From assembly GCA_030426665.1 (NCBI GenBank), contig JAUHYD010000001.1, forward strand, positions 62,001 through 126,000: DNA of 64,000 nucleotides. Direction: 5' to 3'. This document shows, one piece after another, positions 9,149 through 21,355 of this stretch. The position numbers and the translations under genes were made by a program. Under the pieces are notes generated by a model. The model ran no database searches. It was given only the letters and a program-made list of their open reading frames with translations, and had not been told where the DNA came from. Each line of letters starts with the position of its first letter. The stretch's first letter is position 1. Origin of the DNA: Bacteroidia bacterium. GTDB lineage: Bacteria; Bacteroidota; Bacteroidia; Chitinophagales; Chitinophagaceae.

Positions 9149-12100
9149 CTACATATTCCTTCTGTATTGCCCACCGACCTCAAATAACGCCTTTGTTATT
9201 TGTCCGAGTGAGCAGTACTTAGCAACCTCCATCAATGATTCAAATATGTTTTCATTTCTGATAGCGGTCTGCTGCAGTTGACGTAGCAGCTCCTCGCTTT
9301 TACCTTCACTACGCTTCCACAAATTCTGAACTGTCTCTATCTGAAACTCTTTCTCTTCGGTAGTAGAGCGTATCACCTCAGAAGGTATGATTGTCGGCGA
9401 CCCTTTAGAACTTAGGAAAGTATTTACACCAATAATGGGGAACTCTCCGGTATGCTTTAATGTTTCATAGTACAGGCTTTCTTCCTGTATCTTACCTCTC
9501 TGGTACATTGTCTCCATGGCACCCAGCACACCACCACGTTCGGTAATACGGTCAAATTCTATCAATACAGCTTCTTCAACCAGATTGGTCAGCTCTTCAA
9601 TAATAAACGAACCTTGTAGCGGATTCTCATTCTTCGCAAGGCCAAGCTCCTTATTGATAATCAGCTGTATTGCCATCGCCCTGCGTACACTTTCCTCAGT
9701 CGGCGTGGTAATAGCCTCATCGTAAGCATTGGTGTGCAGCGAGTTACAGTTGTCGTATATGGCATACAACGCCTGTAGCGTTGTACGAATATCATTAAAG
9801 TCAATCTCTTGCGCATGCAGCGACCGGCCCGAAGTCTGGATGTGATACTTCAACATCTGCGAACGCTCATTACCACCATATTTCAGCTTCATAGCCTTCG
9901 CCCATATTCTGCGTGCTACCCTGCCTATTACACTGTATTCAGGGTCTATGCCATTGCTAAAGAAGAACGATAAATTCGGTGCAAAGTCATCTATATTCAT
10001 TCCTCTGCTCAGGTAGTATTCTACAAACGTAAACCCGTTAGACAGCGTAAATGCCAATTGCGATATGGGGTTCGCACCTGCCTCAGCGATATGATAACCG
10101 CTTATAGAAACAGAATAGAAATTACGGACGCCTTCATCAATGAAATATTGCTGTACATCACCCATCACCCGTAGCGAAAACTCGGTAGAAAAGATACAGG
10201 TGTTCTGCGCCTGATCCTCCTTAAGTATATCTGCCTGTACCGTTCCTCTCACCGACTTCAGCGTTCGCTGCTTTATGTCCTCGTACACATCTTTTGGCAA
10301 CACTTCATCTCCGGTCACACCAAGCAACATGAGGCCTAAACCATCGTTCCCTTCGGGTAGCTGTGATTTTTCTCTGCCACCACCGGAATTGTAATACGGG
10401 CGAGGCAAGCCTTTATCTTTGTAAATAGCGTCTATCTTCTTGTTCACCTCATCTTCCAGACCGTTTTCTTTAATGTACAACTCACACTGCTGGTCTATCG
10501 CAGCATTCATAAAGAAGGCTGTAATCGTTGGCGCAGGACCATTAATGGTCATAGACACCGACGTCATTGGATCAGCAAGATTAAAGCCACTGTATAACTT
10601 CTTGGCATCGTCCAGACAACAAACACTCACACCCGAATTACCCACCTTACCATAGATATCAGGACGGTGTTCCGGGTCCTGCCCGTATAAAGTCACACTG
10701 TCAAAAGCAGTACTCAAACGTTTTGCCGGCAAACCGTGAGATACATAGTGAAAACGCTTGTTGGTGCGTTCAGGACCACCTTCTCCTGCAAACATCCTTG
10801 CGGGGTCCTCTCCTACTCGCTTAAACGGATAGATACCGGCAGCATAAGGAAAATGCCCGGGGAAGTTTTCGGACAAAGCCCATTTCAATATCTCACCCCA
10901 CGCCTCAAATTGCGGTACTGCCACCTTCGGTATCTGCAGGTGCGACAAAGACTCAGAGTGTGTTTTCACCTTTATCTCCTTGTTGCGCACTTTAAACGTA
11001 AATATTTCGTCGGTATAGTTTTTCTTTGTTTCTTCCCATCCTTCTATCAGTACCTTGTTCTTGGGGTCAAGGTCCAGCTCTGTCTTTGCATACACTTCCT
11101 GCAATGCCTTTATCAACCTGTCCTTGTCGTCAACCTCCATAGCCTGCATCGTGTCTATGGTTTTGCTGATTCCAAACAACCGTTGTGCCACGGCTGCCTG
11201 ACTGCGTGTCCAGCTATCGTAATTACGGTTGTTCTCTGATATTTCACTTAAGTATCTGGTTCTGTTTGGTGGTATGATAAATACCTTCTCGCTCATTTCA
11301 CCACTCACCTGAAACTGAGAATGCAAGTCGGCTCCCGTTCTTTCAGCTATCGTATCGATAAGCGTTTTGTACATGGTATTGGTACCGGGGTCATTAAACT
11401 GCGAAGCTATAGTCCCGAATACCGGCATCTCATCATAGTTCTTTTCAAAAAGCATATGATTGCGCTGATACTGCTTCTTCACATCTCTCAACGCATCCAT
11501 AGCACCTCGCTTGTCGAACTTGTTGATAACAACAACATCGGCAAAGTCAAGCATATCAATTTTCTCAAGCTGCGTAGCTGCACCGTATTCCGGAGTCATT
11601 ACGTATAGGCTCAAATCACAATAGTCGGTTATCTGCGTGTCGCTCTGCCCGATACCGGAAGTCTCCAGTATTATAAGATCATAAGCGGCTGCCTTCAGAA
11701 TATTTACGGCATCGTGTACGTGCTTGGAAACAGCCAGATTGCTCTGCCGGGTAGCCATAGACCGCATATAGACTCTGTCATTGCGAATAGCATTCATCCG
11801 AATCCTGTCGCCCAACAACGCACCACCTGTTTTTCGCTTGGAGGGGTCAACAGATATGATGCCTATGTGCTTGTCCTTAAAATCCAGCAAAAACCTTCTT
11901 ACCAACTCATCTACCAGCGAACTTTTGCCGGCCCCACCTGTGCCGGTTATTCCTAAAACAGGCACTTTAGACTTTGCAGCCAACTTCTCAACACTATTTA
12001 GCGCTGCCTGCGTCTCAGGCAAATCAAAATAGTTTTCAGCTGCTGAGATTAGCCGACCAATGGACTTTACGTCTTTACCCTCGATATGCCCTGCTTCTCC

Positions 12101-12544
12101 ATTTAGTTGGTTACCTGTTGCATAATCGCACTGCATCAACAAATCATCTATCATTCCCTGCAATCCCATCGAACGACCGTCATCCGGAGAATATATACGC
12201 GTAATGCCATATTGTTCTAATTCTTTAATCTCTTCCGGCAATATAACACCACCGCCACCACCAAATATTTTTATGTGTCCGCAACCTGCTTCTTTCAGCA
12301 AATCGTGCATGTATTTAAAGTATTCGACATGCCCGCCTTGATAAGAGGTAATAGCTATACCGTTAGCATCTTCCTGAATGGCACAATCTACTACGTCCTG
12401 CACACTACGATCATGTCCCAGGTGAATTACCTCGGCACCACTTGCCTGCATAATGCGACGCATGATGTTAATAGATGCATCGTGACCGTCAAAAAGTGAT
12501 GCAGCGGTAACTATTCTAACTTTGTGCTTCAGAGAATAAGCCAT
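9149..12544 (-). CDS. icmF: Fused isobutyryl-CoA mutase IcmF (B12-binding / GTPase chaperone / mutase)
   Basis: The protein has 1131 residues in the IcmF order. First is a B12-binding domain (about 5-135) with DGHD and a glycine run. Next is a MeaB/ArgK-like G3E GTPase (about 190-410) with P-loop GTGGAGKSS and NKFD. Last is the methylmalonyl-CoA-type mutase barrel (about 545-1131). IcmF interconverts isobutyryl-CoA and butyryl-CoA with adenosylcobalamin, its GTPase serving cofactor loading. Two substrate positions support this over methylmalonyl-CoA mutase: Phe585 (RMFAGEG) where that enzyme has Tyr, and Gln780 (DQAQNTC) where it has the carboxylate-binding Arg. I chose the ATG at 12544 because a frame from 12574 only adds ten unconserved residues. 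A TAACTTTG -7 box lies 27 nt upstream. Confidence 0.93.
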   Translation of the reverse strand: MAYSLKHKVRIVTAASLFDGHDASINIMRRIMQASGAEVIHLGHDRSVQDVVDCAIQEDANGIAITSYQGGHVEYFKYMHDLLKEAGCGHIKIFGGGGGVILPEEIKELEQYGITRIYSPDDGRSMGLQGMIDDLLMQCDYATGNQLNGEAGHIEGKDVKSIGRLISAAENYFDLPETQAALNSVEKLAAKSKVPVLGITGTGGAGKSSLVDELVRRFLLDFKDKHIGIISVDPSKRKTGGALLGDRIRMNAIRNDRVYMRSMATRQSNLAVSKHVHDAVNILKAAAYDLIILETSGIGQSDTQITDYCDLSLYVMTPEYGAATQLEKIDMLDFADVVVINKFDKRGAMDALRDVKKQYQRNHMLFEKNYDEMPVFGTIASQFNDPGTNTMYKTLIDTIAERTGADLHSQFQVSGEMSEKVFIIPPNRTRYLSEISENNRNYDSWTRSQAAVAQRLFGISKTIDTMQAMEVDDKDRLIKALQEVYAKTELDLDPKNKVLIEGWEETKKNYTDEIFTFKVRNKEIKVKTHSESLSHLQIPKVAVPQFEAWGEILKWALSENFPGHFPYAAGIYPFKRVGEDPARMFAGEGGPERTNKRFHYVSHGLPAKRLSTAFDSVTLYGQDPEHRPDIYGKVGNSGVSVCCLDDAKKLYSGFNLADPMTSVSMTINGPAPTITAFFMNAAIDQQCELYIKENGLEDEVNKKIDAIYKDKGLPRPYYNSGGGREKSQLPEGNDGLGLMLLGVTGDEVLPKDVYEDIKQRTLKSVRGTVQADILKEDQAQNTCIFSTEFSLRVMGDVQQYFIDEGVRNFYSVSISGYHIAEAGANPISQLAFTLSNGFTFVEYYLSRGMNIDDFAPNLSFFFSNGIDPEYSVIGRVARRIWAKAMKLKYGGNERSQMLKYHIQTSGRSLHAQEIDFNDIRTTLQALYAIYDNCNSLHTNAYDEAITTPTEESVRRAMAIQLIINKELGLAKNENPLQGSFIIEELTNLVEEAVLIEFDRITERGGVLGAMETMYQRGKIQEESLYYETLKHTGEFPIIGVNTFLSSKGSPTIIPSEVIRSTTEEKEFQIETVQNLWKRSEGKSEELLRQLQQTAIRNENIFESLMEVAKYCSLGQITKALFEVGGQYRRNM

Positions 12545-12571
12545 ATTATTATATATATTTATAACAGGGTG

Positions 12572-12579
12572 CAAAGTTA
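12572..12579 (-). promoter_or_regulatory. -7 box upstream of icmF
   Basis: TAACTTTG followed by C on the minus strand matches TAnnTTTG and is placed 27 nt before the icmF ATG at 12544. It also lies downstream of the longer frame's start at 12574, which supports the shorter start. No clear -33 TTG is seen. Confidence 0.45.
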
Positions 12580-12802
12580 CGAAATGAGTGGGTTATTTCT
12601 ATTGGCGTTATTCAAATGCCTATCAGGCCTAAATAAGATGCATACATATATTACTCCTACTGTGACAACAAAGGGATTGCACGACAATCAAAGAGAAATT
12701 TTAGTAAAACATTGATAAAACAACCTTTAAAGTAGAACTGTTCGGATTTAGTATCCTTCCGTTAATACCCTAACTTTACAAACCTTTAAACAGGTATCCT
12801 TA

Positions 12803-14149
12803 ATGCGTCAATTAGTCTTTGTCCTTTTATTGACGGTAGTTTTCACCAACTCCGGTTCCGCTCAGTTTGGCAGGCATAAAAAACCCTCGTGGCCCAATAC
12901 TGAGGGAGAGATGGTGCACAAGCTCGCTCAGTGCCTGCACGACAAAGACTCCGTCGCCTACTATCACCTGTTCCCTCCGTTCGATACGCTTTGGCACATG
13001 GTCATACACAACTCCAGTCGCAACCCGGAAGTGTTGGCCCAACTCAACAAACTTAAGGAACACCCTCAAAGTCTTATTGAATTTGATCCGATGTACAACC
13101 GGTCCATAATGTCCAATTTCTTCAAGGTGCTGGAAAAAGGGCAGGACTCAGGCCTTCGGTGGTCAAGTTCTGTTGTTGCACGGTATGAGTTACACAAGCA
13201 ATTCAACGTACACAAAAGCCTCATTGGTTTTGAACAAATCGCACCTGAGCGGTTCAGCGGGTTTATATTTATCAGAGATAAGTTTAACCGTGCCACTTAT
13301 TGTATGTCGGTAGGCGAAGTGCAGAAAATAAAAGGCAAATTTTTTGGTGGTCAGGTATACGACATATTAGAAGCCAGCACGGTCGATGAATTCTATAAAA
13401 TGCAAACGGCTGAAATAAAATATCTGGAGTGGAGGGCAACACACCCTGACACTATTGCCGCACAAAAAGACTCTATTGATAGTGTCAGTGCTGCCATAAT
13501 GGCGAAAAACCCTTTGATGCTTGACGTTGCCGGAGACTACGATGATGATGACGATAATGAGATTGAAGATCTGCAGGTAGTTGACAGAAAGTACTATGAA
13601 GGGCTGATGGACAACAAAATCCCTATCAAACTCTACATACGGTATATGCGCGATTTTCCCGGCAAGCCACACCAGTATGATGGGTTGTATAAACTAGATG
13701 AAAATAAAACATACCTACGGATATTTATAAGGCGGGACGAGAAAGGGAATTGGCTCTTTGAAGACGAACTGGCACTGGGCACAATGGAGCTCACACTAAA
13801 GGGAGACACTTATACCGGGTCCTGGGCAAATGCGAATGATAACGGATATACGGTTGAAGTAAAAGAAACGGGCACACCCGAAGGAAAAATAGAGCACCTG
13901 GACAGAATACTGGATGTCGGCATTTCAGGGTATGTCGAAGAAAACTGGTTTGGCCCGACAAAGAGAGAGAGAAGGAGAGCGGCAAGAAAAGAAAAACGGC
14001 AGGAAAAGAAGGAAGAAAAACAAGAAAAGAAAAAAGAAAAAAATAACGACAAAAAAGCGACAGAAAATGGAAAAAACGATAAAGACAAGGATAGCAAAAA
14101 AGTAAAAAAAGATGAAGATGAAGAAACAGATGATACTGAAGACAACTAA
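12803..14149 (+). CDS. Secreted protein of unknown function with Lys/Glu-rich tail
   Basis: I do not recognise this 448-residue protein. It has a signal peptide ending GSAQ (residues 1-20) and a mixed alpha/beta body. An acidic DDDDDNE patch lies near residue 248. After about residue 395 comes a roughly 55-residue tail almost entirely of K, E, R, D and N, ending in acidic DEDEETDDTEDN. The tail is encoded by a nearly pure purine stretch (about 13960-14140). It could be helical or disordered and might bind nucleic acid or wall polymers, but that is inference. The gene is monocistronic and convergent with the GNAT gene. A near-match -7 box (TAACTTTA) lies at 12771-12778. Confidence 0.8.
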   Translation: MRQLVFVLLLTVVFTNSGSAQFGRHKKPSWPNTEGEMVHKLAQCLHDKDSVAYYHLFPPFDTLWHMVIHNSSRNPEVLAQLNKLKEHPQSLIEFDPMYNRSIMSNFFKVLEKGQDSGLRWSSSVVARYELHKQFNVHKSLIGFEQIAPERFSGFIFIRDKFNRATYCMSVGEVQKIKGKFFGGQVYDILEASTVDEFYKMQTAEIKYLEWRATHPDTIAAQKDSIDSVSAAIMAKNPLMLDVAGDYDDDDDNEIEDLQVVDRKYYEGLMDNKIPIKLYIRYMRDFPGKPHQYDGLYKLDENKTYLRIFIRRDEKGNWLFEDELALGTMELTLKGDTYTGSWANANDNGYTVEVKETGTPEGKIEHLDRILDVGISGYVEENWFGPTKRERRRAARKEKRQEKKEEKQEKKKEKNNDKKATENGKNDKDKDSKKVKKDEDEETDDTEDN

Positions 14150-14161
14150 AAAATCTATTTC

Positions 14162-14602
14162 CTATATTGCCTTTTCCATTTTAACATGAGGAATACCTAC
14201 CTCAAAAAACTCTTCGCTTACTATTGTGTAACCCATGCTTTCATAAAACCCAATGGCCGTTTTTCGGGCATGCAACACCATCCTTTCATAACCACTTATT
14301 ATTGCATGGCGTTCGGCAGCAGCAACCAACGCTCTGCCTATTCCTTTACCTTGCTGGTCCTTACTTACAGCCATCTGCCTTAGTTGTACCGTTTGGCTAT
14401 CTTTCTCCTGTAAAATAAGACATGCGACTACCTTTCCGTTTAGTTTACCAGCCACAATCATATCTACAAAATCGCGGGATAGGTCATCGTTCTTCAGTTC
14501 CATGCCCAACGGCCGCCGCAGCAACTCATCCCTCAGCGCAAATACTTCGTCATACTCAGGTGAGTGCGGCGATACGATTGTAGTAACAAGCTCCTTTATC
14601 AT
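14162..14602 (-). CDS. GNAT family N-acetyltransferase
   Basis: This 146-residue single-domain protein has the GNAT acetyl-CoA signature QQGKGIG (about residues 83-89) after the beta-4 strand LRQMAV. The C-terminal part has the usual GFYESMGY motif. It transfers an acetyl group from acetyl-CoA to an unknown amine. It abuts the upstream VWA gene with no gap (VWA stop 14605-14603, GNAT ATG 14602-14600), so the two are probably co-transcribed. Nothing in the sequence identifies its substrate. Confidence 0.9.
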   Translation of the reverse strand: MIKELVTTIVSPHSPEYDEVFALRDELLRRPLGMELKNDDLSRDFVDMIVAGKLNGKVVACLILQEKDSQTVQLRQMAVSKDQQGKGIGRALVAAAERHAIISGYERMVLHARKTAIGFYESMGYTIVSEEFFEVGIPHVKMEKAI

Positions 14603-16717
14603 TTACTTGAGTATTACTTTCGTTTCCTCTGTTGCTTTCACCCTAAATACAACAACCTTTTCAGACGCTGCAGGCCCACCCGGGCCTTTATTGTAATGTG
14701 CCTGATATTCTCCCGGCTGGAGTCTCAGATGAGTCGCTTTCGGGTCGTCGATACTTATTGACGTGAATTGTCGAAATTTATCGCCCAATTGCTGATATAG
14801 CTTCACCGTTTTAATAGTACCGTCGCCAACAAAACTCGCAAAACCAGGTTGCAAAATTCTAATTACTTTTTCCCCGAAGTCAAGATCCAGGTTTCGTACA
14901 TCCTGTGGGAAAGTGTTTATCCTTACATGATAGTTACCCGGTTCATACTCCAACCTGTCCGTACACTTCTGTATCTCGACTCTTCCATTTGCCTTGTTGC
15001 GTTCTATAACTTCGGCGGCAAATTCTGATACCGGACGTGAACTACCTACATATTCGAATACAAGGCTAGCCGGTTTTACCGTTATGTAAATCTTATTATT
15101 CTTATCTTTTTCAACTAATAAATTATCATAGACAAGCGTAGGCATGTCTGCGAAGGTCAAGGTGTACTTTCCGGGCGGTATGTTTTTCTGTGGGTCTGGT
15201 TGCCCGTTTCCGTCAACCATTCTATAAAAACGCTTCACCATCTTTTTTGTCTTAGGGTCCAATAACATCACTTGAGGTGTCGTCTCATAAAACTTGCCCT
15301 TCCCATTGGTAAAATAAACTTGAACAGTAGTTTCTTTGGCCTCCTCACGATCTACACGAATCTCTTCATTTTCAGTTGTTGGCGCTGTTGCAGAGGCCTC
15401 CAATCCCGGTTCAAATTTAGGTTTGGGCATTGCCGGAAGTTTAACGGCACGCAGCGGACGTCCTTCGTACTCCATCACCAGGATAGACCAGAACCTATGT
15501 GGACCTGTTAAGGCTAATTTTGTAATCTGCTCCGGCTCGGGCTTCTCAAAAATTGATACCGGTTGATAGGGAGCTACTTTTCTTGTTGACAAGGCTTTTT
15601 GAGCCGGAGAAGACACTGCCACAAGCTGCTTACTTGCAAGATGTAATGGTGTAATCGTAACAGGAGCCGGCAACTCCTCGGTTTCTTTTGGTTCAAACCT
15701 TGGGACGCCGATATAATCCTTTGTCTGTTGTGCAATCGGAATCCGTCTTGCGGTCAGGTTGAAAGTTGTGGAAAGCGGGGACAAATCATATTTTGGAATT
15801 GGATTCACTTCCGATTCAGGCACCGAACTTTCGGGAATATTCACAACTTTCGGCTGGTATCTGTCCGGTCGAAGTATTAAAAAGTTGCTTGATTTGGATG
15901 GAAGTAGAGCTCCGATTTTCGTATTTCCCTTTCTGGTAACGATTACAGATTTTGTCGTATCAGACACTTTGACATTTGGAATGGTGACGCCCATAACCTT
16001 AGGGGCAGCGGCAGCAATCTCTTTCACTTTGTTGTATTCCAGCGATGTCAAACTAATCATCGGGCGAAAGGCTGTAACAATCCGGCTTACAGCACCGGCG
16101 ATATCGTTTTGTTTGGTCACTTCCAGATAGTCGCCCATACAATCGTAAGATGCCTTAAGTGTTACCGAGTGCTCGAGACTTACTATATATGGTCTAAAGA
16201 AAACCTTGCTTTCCTTCAGCATCCGCATTACTTCGCATATGTCGCCGCCACAGCTCTCGCCACCATCGGTAATCAGGATAATACTATAGGCATTATGTAC
16301 AATATCAACTAAGTCATTTTCTGCTGCCTGCAGCAGTGCGTAGGCAATAGAAGTGACACCAAGCGGCTGTAAGTCGTCCAACCGGTACTCCATCTGTAGC
16401 CGATTATCTTTTCTGAACGGCACCTCATTCTTAGTATCCCGACAGTTATTTTCTGCTACTGTATATTGGGCGCCAAAAACCCTCAGAGAAAACTCTACAT
16501 TTTTGTTTACTGCATAAATGCTATCTATCAGCCGCAGTATTATTTCATCAGCAGCTTTAGACTTTTGCTTACCTCCGTCCCACTTATTTATCATACTGGA
16601 CGACTTGTCCAGCAATATCAAAATACGAGGCTGCAAATAATCGTCACCGCTTTGTGCTCGACTTAAAAACGTGCCGAAAATAAAAAATAAAAATATTACA
16701 AACCTATATATACTCAT
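14603..16717 (-). CDS. Secreted von Willebrand factor A domain protein
   Basis: This 704-residue protein has a signal peptide (about 1-22, ending SRAQ). A VWA domain (about 30-215) follows, with the metal-binding MIDAS motif DKSSS and a later TDGGE. Beyond it lies a Pro-rich linker region (about 260-450) and a C-terminal half of beta-rich segments resembling PEGA or carboxypeptidase-regulatory-like folds (PPGKYTLTF, PGNYHVRI, PGEYQAHY). VWA domains bind protein ligands through a metal ion, so a periplasmic or surface scaffold is plausible. The gene is directly followed by the GNAT gene. A TAGGTTTG -7 box lies at 16741-16734. The true ligand is unknown. Confidence 0.85.
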   Translation of the reverse strand: MSIYRFVIFLFFIFGTFLSRAQSGDDYLQPRILILLDKSSSMINKWDGGKQKSKAADEIILRLIDSIYAVNKNVEFSLRVFGAQYTVAENNCRDTKNEVPFRKDNRLQMEYRLDDLQPLGVTSIAYALLQAAENDLVDIVHNAYSIILITDGGESCGGDICEVMRMLKESKVFFRPYIVSLEHSVTLKASYDCMGDYLEVTKQNDIAGAVSRIVTAFRPMISLTSLEYNKVKEIAAAAPKVMGVTIPNVKVSDTTKSVIVTRKGNTKIGALLPSKSSNFLILRPDRYQPKVVNIPESSVPESEVNPIPKYDLSPLSTTFNLTARRIPIAQQTKDYIGVPRFEPKETEELPAPVTITPLHLASKQLVAVSSPAQKALSTRKVAPYQPVSIFEKPEPEQITKLALTGPHRFWSILVMEYEGRPLRAVKLPAMPKPKFEPGLEASATAPTTENEEIRVDREEAKETTVQVYFTNGKGKFYETTPQVMLLDPKTKKMVKRFYRMVDGNGQPDPQKNIPPGKYTLTFADMPTLVYDNLLVEKDKNNKIYITVKPASLVFEYVGSSRPVSEFAAEVIERNKANGRVEIQKCTDRLEYEPGNYHVRINTFPQDVRNLDLDFGEKVIRILQPGFASFVGDGTIKTVKLYQQLGDKFRQFTSISIDDPKATHLRLQPGEYQAHYNKGPGGPAASEKVVVFRVKATEETKVILK

Positions 16718-16733
16718 GGACCACTTATCGGTA

Positions 16734-16741
16734 CAAACCTA
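16734..16741 (-). promoter_or_regulatory. -7 box upstream of VWA gene
   Basis: TAGGTTTG on the minus strand fits TAnnTTTG and lies 17 nt before the ATG at 16717. The -33 element is not obvious. Confidence 0.4.
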
Positions 16742-16960
16742 CACCATTTGAGGGAAATCTTGGTTTGATTTTAGCATTTAGTATGACGACAAACTACAAC
16801 ATTAAGTAAAAACACAACAAAGCATAATATATCATTCTGCATTTTTGATTTTTTATGACAAAAGCCATACTATTTGTGGCTGTTGCTACGTTAGTGAGAG
16901 AAAACAACCAACCTTTTTTGAAATGGTAGCGTCTTTAACTTTAACCGAAAATATATCCTC

Positions 16961-17920
16961 ATGAAATTTGCAAAAACTATTGCTTTAGCCTCTGTAACGC
17001 TCTTTATATTAATAAACGCTTCATGCACACCTGAAGAAGAAAGAACAACCTCATGTTCCGCTGAAATATATGGTTATAGCGGAGGACGCTACATTGACGA
17101 TACAACGACAACTTTCTCAACAAGTTTCGGGAGAATTAATACTTCCACAGGAGCTATCTCCTCAATAGCCACGGGGAGAGGGATGATGTCGAACCGTCAA
17201 GGCGCATTCAATAGCTCCGATAACGCCTACTATTACTTCGCTCACGTAGACTCAACAGATACTCTATACCGAATTGATATGAGTGGAGCAGTTACACCAC
17301 TCGCTTACGCTTCCACTGACAATTACTTCAGCGGACTTGTGTATGACGGTTTTCACAATAAGCTGTATTGTTTTCGCCGAAATGGCACATCAAACTTCAT
17401 TTCGGAAATAACAGTCAGCGGTGCTACCTATACTACTTCGGATCTCACCACAATTAGCGACCCGCAATATGACGATAATGCGACTGTTGACAACAATACG
17501 GGCACACTATATTATGAAACCTACAGTTCCACCGCTGCCTACCAGATAGAAAAATACGCTCCTGGTGGTGCAGCCCCTTCGACTATAGCAACGGGATTAC
17601 ATGAATATTGGGGACTCCGGTTCAACACCTCAGACAATTCCATTTATGCTATTCAGCCGGGAGGCGCAATCGGTAATTATTCGCTCTTTAAGATATCCAC
17701 AACCGGAGTAAGTAGCTTTGTTGCAGACCTTGGTTTTGACGTGAACCCAAAATACTACTCTGCTTGTATTGACAACTGCGATAACAAATATTACCTCTCA
17801 TTCAAAGAACCAACAACACTTACAACTGCCGGGCATCTATATCAAATAGATATGACAGGCAGTATAGTGAGCCATCATTCGCTACCAACCCCTTACTCTT
17901 GTATGGCAGTAAAGTATTAA
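16961..17920 (+). CDS. Lipoprotein of unknown function, beta-propeller-like repeats
   Basis: This 319-residue protein has a lipoprotein signal (lipobox INASC, Cys22) and then E/T-rich residues. The body shows loosely repeated units of about 45-50 residues with alternating aromatic and Gly/Asp positions, for example YYFAHVDSTDTLYRIDM, LYQIDMTG and SIYAIQPGG. Each resembles a blade of a WD40/NHL-like propeller, as in other surface lipoproteins of the phylum. No catalytic motif is visible. The gene stands alone and is followed by a hairpin with a T-run at 18080-18105. The fold assignment is inference from the repeat pattern. Confidence 0.8.
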   Translation: MKFAKTIALASVTLFILINASCTPEEERTTSCSAEIYGYSGGRYIDDTTTTFSTSFGRINTSTGAISSIATGRGMMSNRQGAFNSSDNAYYYFAHVDSTDTLYRIDMSGAVTPLAYASTDNYFSGLVYDGFHNKLYCFRRNGTSNFISEITVSGATYTTSDLTTISDPQYDDNATVDNNTGTLYYETYSSTAAYQIEKYAPGGAAPSTIATGLHEYWGLRFNTSDNSIYAIQPGGAIGNYSLFKISTTGVSSFVADLGFDVNPKYYSACIDNCDNKYYLSFKEPTTLTTAGHLYQIDMTGSIVSHHSLPTPYSCMAVKY

Positions 17921-18038
17921 TCGGACAAACTCAGGCTTTAAATATTAAATTTATCAAATACAAACATGCTAACATGTTAGATGTTGAAAAGCATGTGAAT
18001 TACGCTTCAAAAATACCCCTTTCAAATAGCTGTTTTTG

Positions 18039-18069
18039 TTGTTTTATCCCTTTATTAGAAGTATCTTTG
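18039..18069 (+). promoter_or_regulatory. Possible promoter for gyrB
   Basis: TTG (18039-18041), 20 nt spacer, TATCTTTG (18062-18069) fits the Bacteroidota promoter pattern. It would give a leader of about 145 nt before the gyrB ATG. The hairpin at 18080-18105 lies within that leader. Confidence 0.4.
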
Positions 18070-18079
18070 TAGGGTTGTG

Positions 18080-18105
18080 AATCTACCTGAATTGTAGATT
18101 TTTTT
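18080..18105 (+). terminator. Hairpin with T-run between lipoprotein gene and gyrB
   Basis: AATCTAC (18080-18086) pairs with GTAGATT (18094-18100) around a 7-nt loop, followed by a run of T to 18105. It is most simply the terminator of the lipoprotein gene ending at 17920. It also falls just after a promoter-like site, so a gyrB leader role is possible. Confidence 0.55.
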
Positions 18106-18216
18106 ATACATAAATTACTTAGCCTGCTACATATCGGGCAAACGTCTTAAAAAGGCAATATTCAGTCTTTTATTGTTTGCAATTTCCTGATAAGGGGCAC
18201 TTGATATTTATATTAA

Positions 18217-20196
<1,980 letters not shown>

Positions 20197-20218
20197 TTTA
20201 AAGAGAGTATAAATTAAA

Positions 20219-20248
20219 GGGGCTATCACAACAGTGGTAGCCTTTTTT
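20219..20248 (+). terminator. Rho-independent terminator of gyrB
   Basis: GGCTATCAC (20221-20229) pairs with GTGGTAGCC (20234-20242), with one G-U pair and a 4-nt loop. Six T follow (20243-20248), 25 nt downstream of the gyrB stop. Confidence 0.85.
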
Positions 20249-20355
20249 AATTAACACAACCCGTAAACACGAATTTGGAAAGTTGATTAGCCAGGGCAAA
20301 AGGAATTGGAGGATTTACTTCATTCTCCAATTAAAATAGTTGATATTTGCATAAG

Positions 20356-21039
20356 ATGAAGCATATCCTCCTAATACTATCTATGTTCGTTACTGTCTAT
20401 TGCAATGGACAGTTGACAATTGACTCGTCACGCACAACGTTCATTATACATGAAAAGTCGAAGGGTGTAGATAGAACACTTTCGATCTATAGAAAGTTTA
20501 TTCCCGGACTAGGAGTGCGGCACATTGCCATTTATCGTCCATCGGTTGAGGCGTTTGGAGAAGAGTCCGAATTGCTGACCCTTCAATTTAGTAACGAAGC
20601 AAAAAACCTGAAAAAGCTACTGGATATAGCTGTCAGCAAGCGGGAGTTTAACTTTTCACGACTATCTATAAACATACTTGTATACAAGGAACTTGTTGCG
20701 GACCTGATAAATATTTATAGTAATTCTCCCGCCTGGGCCGACTACCAACAAAAAAACAGTGGTAAGCTGAGACAAACTATTACGCTATGGGAAGGCTCCC
20801 AAATTACAGAACCTTCGTTTGACGTAAATGTTGCTGCTGCCGTTCTTAACAAAAGCGCATTCGCTTCCGTTATCGGCGATCTGTTTAAAGAATACGGCTA
20901 CACTGCCTCTCCGCCCGCATTCCCGGAAGAACACCAGCAGATAGTTAGTACCGACAATCTGATGTTGGCAGGCAAGGACCCTAATCTTTATATTCCGGTT
21001 CCCGACTATTACTTCACGCTAACGAAAATTAATAAATAG
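20356..21039 (+). CDS. Exported protein of unknown function
   Basis: This 227-residue protein begins with a hydrophobic signal-like segment (residues 1-20, LLILSMFVTVYCNGQ). I chose the ATG at 20356 because the longer frame starts at a TTG. No family is recognised. The body is mixed alpha/beta with a KFIPGLGVRHIAIY stretch near residue 48. The gene ends two bases before the DciA-like gene, so the two probably share a transcript. This is odd, since one product looks exported and the other cytoplasmic. No cysteine suits a lipobox and no catalytic motif is seen. Confidence 0.75.
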   Translation: MKHILLILSMFVTVYCNGQLTIDSSRTTFIIHEKSKGVDRTLSIYRKFIPGLGVRHIAIYRPSVEAFGEESELLTLQFSNEAKNLKKLLDIAVSKREFNFSRLSINILVYKELVADLINIYSNSPAWADYQQKNSGKLRQTITLWEGSQITEPSFDVNVAAAVLNKSAFASVIGDLFKEYGYTASPPAFPEEHQQIVSTDNLMLAGKDPNLYIPVPDYYFTLTKINK

Positions 21040-21041
21040 AC

Positions 21042-21323
21042 ATGGGTTCGTATAGTATAGGTGAAGCAATTAATTTGTTGATAGAGCGCTCTCATTGGAA
21101 GCCAAAAATAATTGCGTACCGCATGAGCGAAGAGTGGGAAGAGATTACCGGTAAAACGATCGCCAGATACACTCGGTCTGTAGACCTTCAAGGAAAAACA
21201 CTCACTGTTTACACGGACGTGGCTGCTCTAAAGCAGGAACTACGTTTTGGGAAAGAACACCTAATCGAAAGGATAAATGAATACTTTAAAGAGACAGTTG
21301 TTCTGGAAGTAATTGTGAAGTAG
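21042..21323 (+). CDS. DciA-like protein (DUF721)
   Basis: This 93-residue protein matches the DUF721/DciA family, with the conserved core W..I.G..IA..T..V...G..L.V.......QEL and the ending H.I..IN. DciA is the ancestral bacterial loader of the replicative helicase DnaB. It acts in the cytoplasm at replication initiation. Bacteroidota members are short versions carrying only this domain. The location 0.85 kb after gyrB fits a replication neighbourhood. It follows the upstream exported-protein gene with a 2-bp gap. The helicase-loading role is inferred from the family. Confidence 0.85.
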   Translation: MGSYSIGEAINLLIERSHWKPKIIAYRMSEEWEEITGKTIARYTRSVDLQGKTLTVYTDVAALKQELRFGKEHLIERINEYFKETVVLEVIVK

Positions 21324-21355
21324 CACCTGCCGAAAATCGGTCAGCGCCATCTAAT

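Noticed and set aside
10736-11239. Open frame of 167 codons on the plus strand inside icmF
   Set aside because: Antisense shadow of the IcmF mutase and GTPase linker region; no start context or homology.
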